Positions 63,665 to 64,000 of a DNA stretch of 64,000 bases are shown here, in pieces. Under the pieces are notes generated by a model that did not search any database, was not told the origin of the DNA, and saw only the letters and a list, made by a program, of their open reading frames with translations. How positions within the stretch are numbered: position 1 is the first letter of the stretch; every line of letters starts with the position of its first letter. Origin of the DNA: Ruminococcus sp. Zagget11 (lineage in GTDB: Bacteria > Bacillota > Clostridia > Oscillospirales > Ruminococcaceae); the NCBI GenBank assembly GCA_001941135.1, contig MSHL01000042.1, positions 40,428 through 104,427 on the forward strand. The letters are read 5' to 3'. The position numbers and the translations under genes were made by a program.

Positions 63665-64000
63665 TGAAGTGCTCCCCTTTTGTTAGACAATGTGGTATAA
63701 TATAAATATACCAATTAAAAGTCTAATGAAAGGGGATATTTTTATGCCTAAAGGAAAGCCAAACAAAAGGTATACACCAGAATTTAAAATCATGGTTGTA
63801 GAAACAATGCAAAAGGAAAAACTGAGCTAAAAAGAAATAGAGAGAAGATTTGAATTGCCGCACAGACGAGCCGCCGATTGGGAACGAATCTACCTTGAAG
63901 AAGGAAAAGAAGGACTCTATGTTGAAAGAAGAGGACGAAAGTCAACGGGACGCCCTCCAAAACTGAAGAAAGAGGTGGAGGAAGACCTCATCGCAGAAAT
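63665..64000 (+). mobile_element. Left end of an IS3-family insertion sequence (cut by window edge)
   Basis: The segment begins with TGAAGTGCTCCCCTTTTGTT, which resembles the TG-starting terminal inverted repeats of IS3-family elements, then a TATAAT-rich promoter and an OrfA-like frame. The right end lies outside the window, so the inverted repeat and target duplication cannot be checked. Confidence 0.7.
63744..64000 (+). pseudogene. IS3-family transposase OrfA with in-frame stop, partial
   Basis: The frame reads MPKGKPNKRYTPEFKIMVVE, the helix-turn-helix start of IS3 OrfA, then stops at TAA (63828-63830) after LS and continues in frame as KEIERRFELPHRRAADWERI and RRGRKSTGRPPKLKKEVEED. AAAGGGG precedes the ATG. 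The gene runs off the window. The stop would abolish normal transposase unless read through. Confidence 0.75.

Noticed and set aside
15215..63830. UAA reassigned to an amino acid
   Set aside because: Many intact genes here (for example sepF, infC, efp, leuS) end properly at TAA.

Overview
The window is a chromosomal segment of a Gram-positive anaerobe of class Clostridia, most likely Oscillospiraceae (Ruminococcus-like). The evidence is the Firmicutes gene order (yggS-sepF-ylmH-divIVA-ileS-lspA; dprA-topA-trmFO; plsX-rnc-smc-ftsY; nadD-yqeK-rsfS), AddAB instead of RecBCD, a type III glutamine synthetase, a firmicute-type GalT, an archaeal-type AspRS beside a GatCAB amidotransferase, a CD1247-type zinc-ribbon protein, and an FMN riboswitch in front of RibU. 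Promoters are classic sigma-A (TTGACA/TATAAT with 16-17 bp spacers). This assignment is inference from gene content, not from a search.

Layout. 0-12.5 kb, plus strand: miaA, hfq, a HlyD-like membrane protein, the cell-division cluster (yggS, sepF, ylmH, divIVA), ileS, lspA, an RluD-type pseudouridine synthase, a Cof-type phosphatase and a split transketolase. 12.5-16 kb, mostly minus strand: a frameshifted CPA2-type antiporter and a PAS/GGDEF-EAL cyclic-di-GMP protein cut by an in-frame stop, with a small putative secreted peptide gene between them. 16.3-20.6 kb: a sugar-phosphate isomerase-like protein and gatCAB. 20.7-22.2 kb: galT (minus). 22.3-29.9 kb: addB, addA and a membrane-anchored helix-turn-helix protein. 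29.9-31.3 kb: infC-rpmI-rplT behind an L20-type leader; infC probably starts at AUA. 31.3-31.6 kb: a nested, C-poor tandem repeat. 31.7-49.7 kb: a dense run of RNA-modification, DNA-topology, lipid, secretion, ribosome-assembly and NAD genes (SpoU methyltransferase, broken dprA, topA, trmFO, plsX, rnc, radical SAM, smc, ftsY, rdgB, yhbY, nadD, yqeK, rsfS, leuS). 49.8-55.9 kb: rpsU, yqeG, an endonuclease IV-like gene, an orphan RelB/DinJ antitoxin, aroQ, pepP, efp, a CD1247-type protein and riboswitch-controlled ribU. 56-62.8 kb, minus strand: GSIII glnA, a PGP-like phosphatase, aspS and small membrane or secreted proteins. The last kilobase is accessory: a compact multi-hairpin element, a secreted-protein pseudogene and the left end of an IS3-family element.

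How the genes connect: aspS and gatCAB together would make Asn-tRNA(Asn) by transamidation. Hfq, infC, rpsU, efp, rsfS, yhbY, rnc, ileS and leuS serve translation. FtsY and LspA serve protein export. SepF and DivIVA serve division and polar growth. AddAB, Smc, TopA, the endonuclease IV-like protein and RdgB maintain the genome.

Unusual points: five genes are interrupted. Two have single-base slips in homopolymers (antiporter, dprA) and three have in-frame TAA codons (GGDEF-EAL, the secreted protein, IS OrfA). The dprA slip falls on the dnaX-type heptamer A_AAA_AAG. FtsY carries its acidic region at the C-terminus. The best candidate for something undescribed is the roughly 170-bp element at 62904-63077, a series of hairpins most of which have 3-nt loops, enclosed by one terminal stem. 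No CRISPR array, tRNA, rRNA or defence island was seen.
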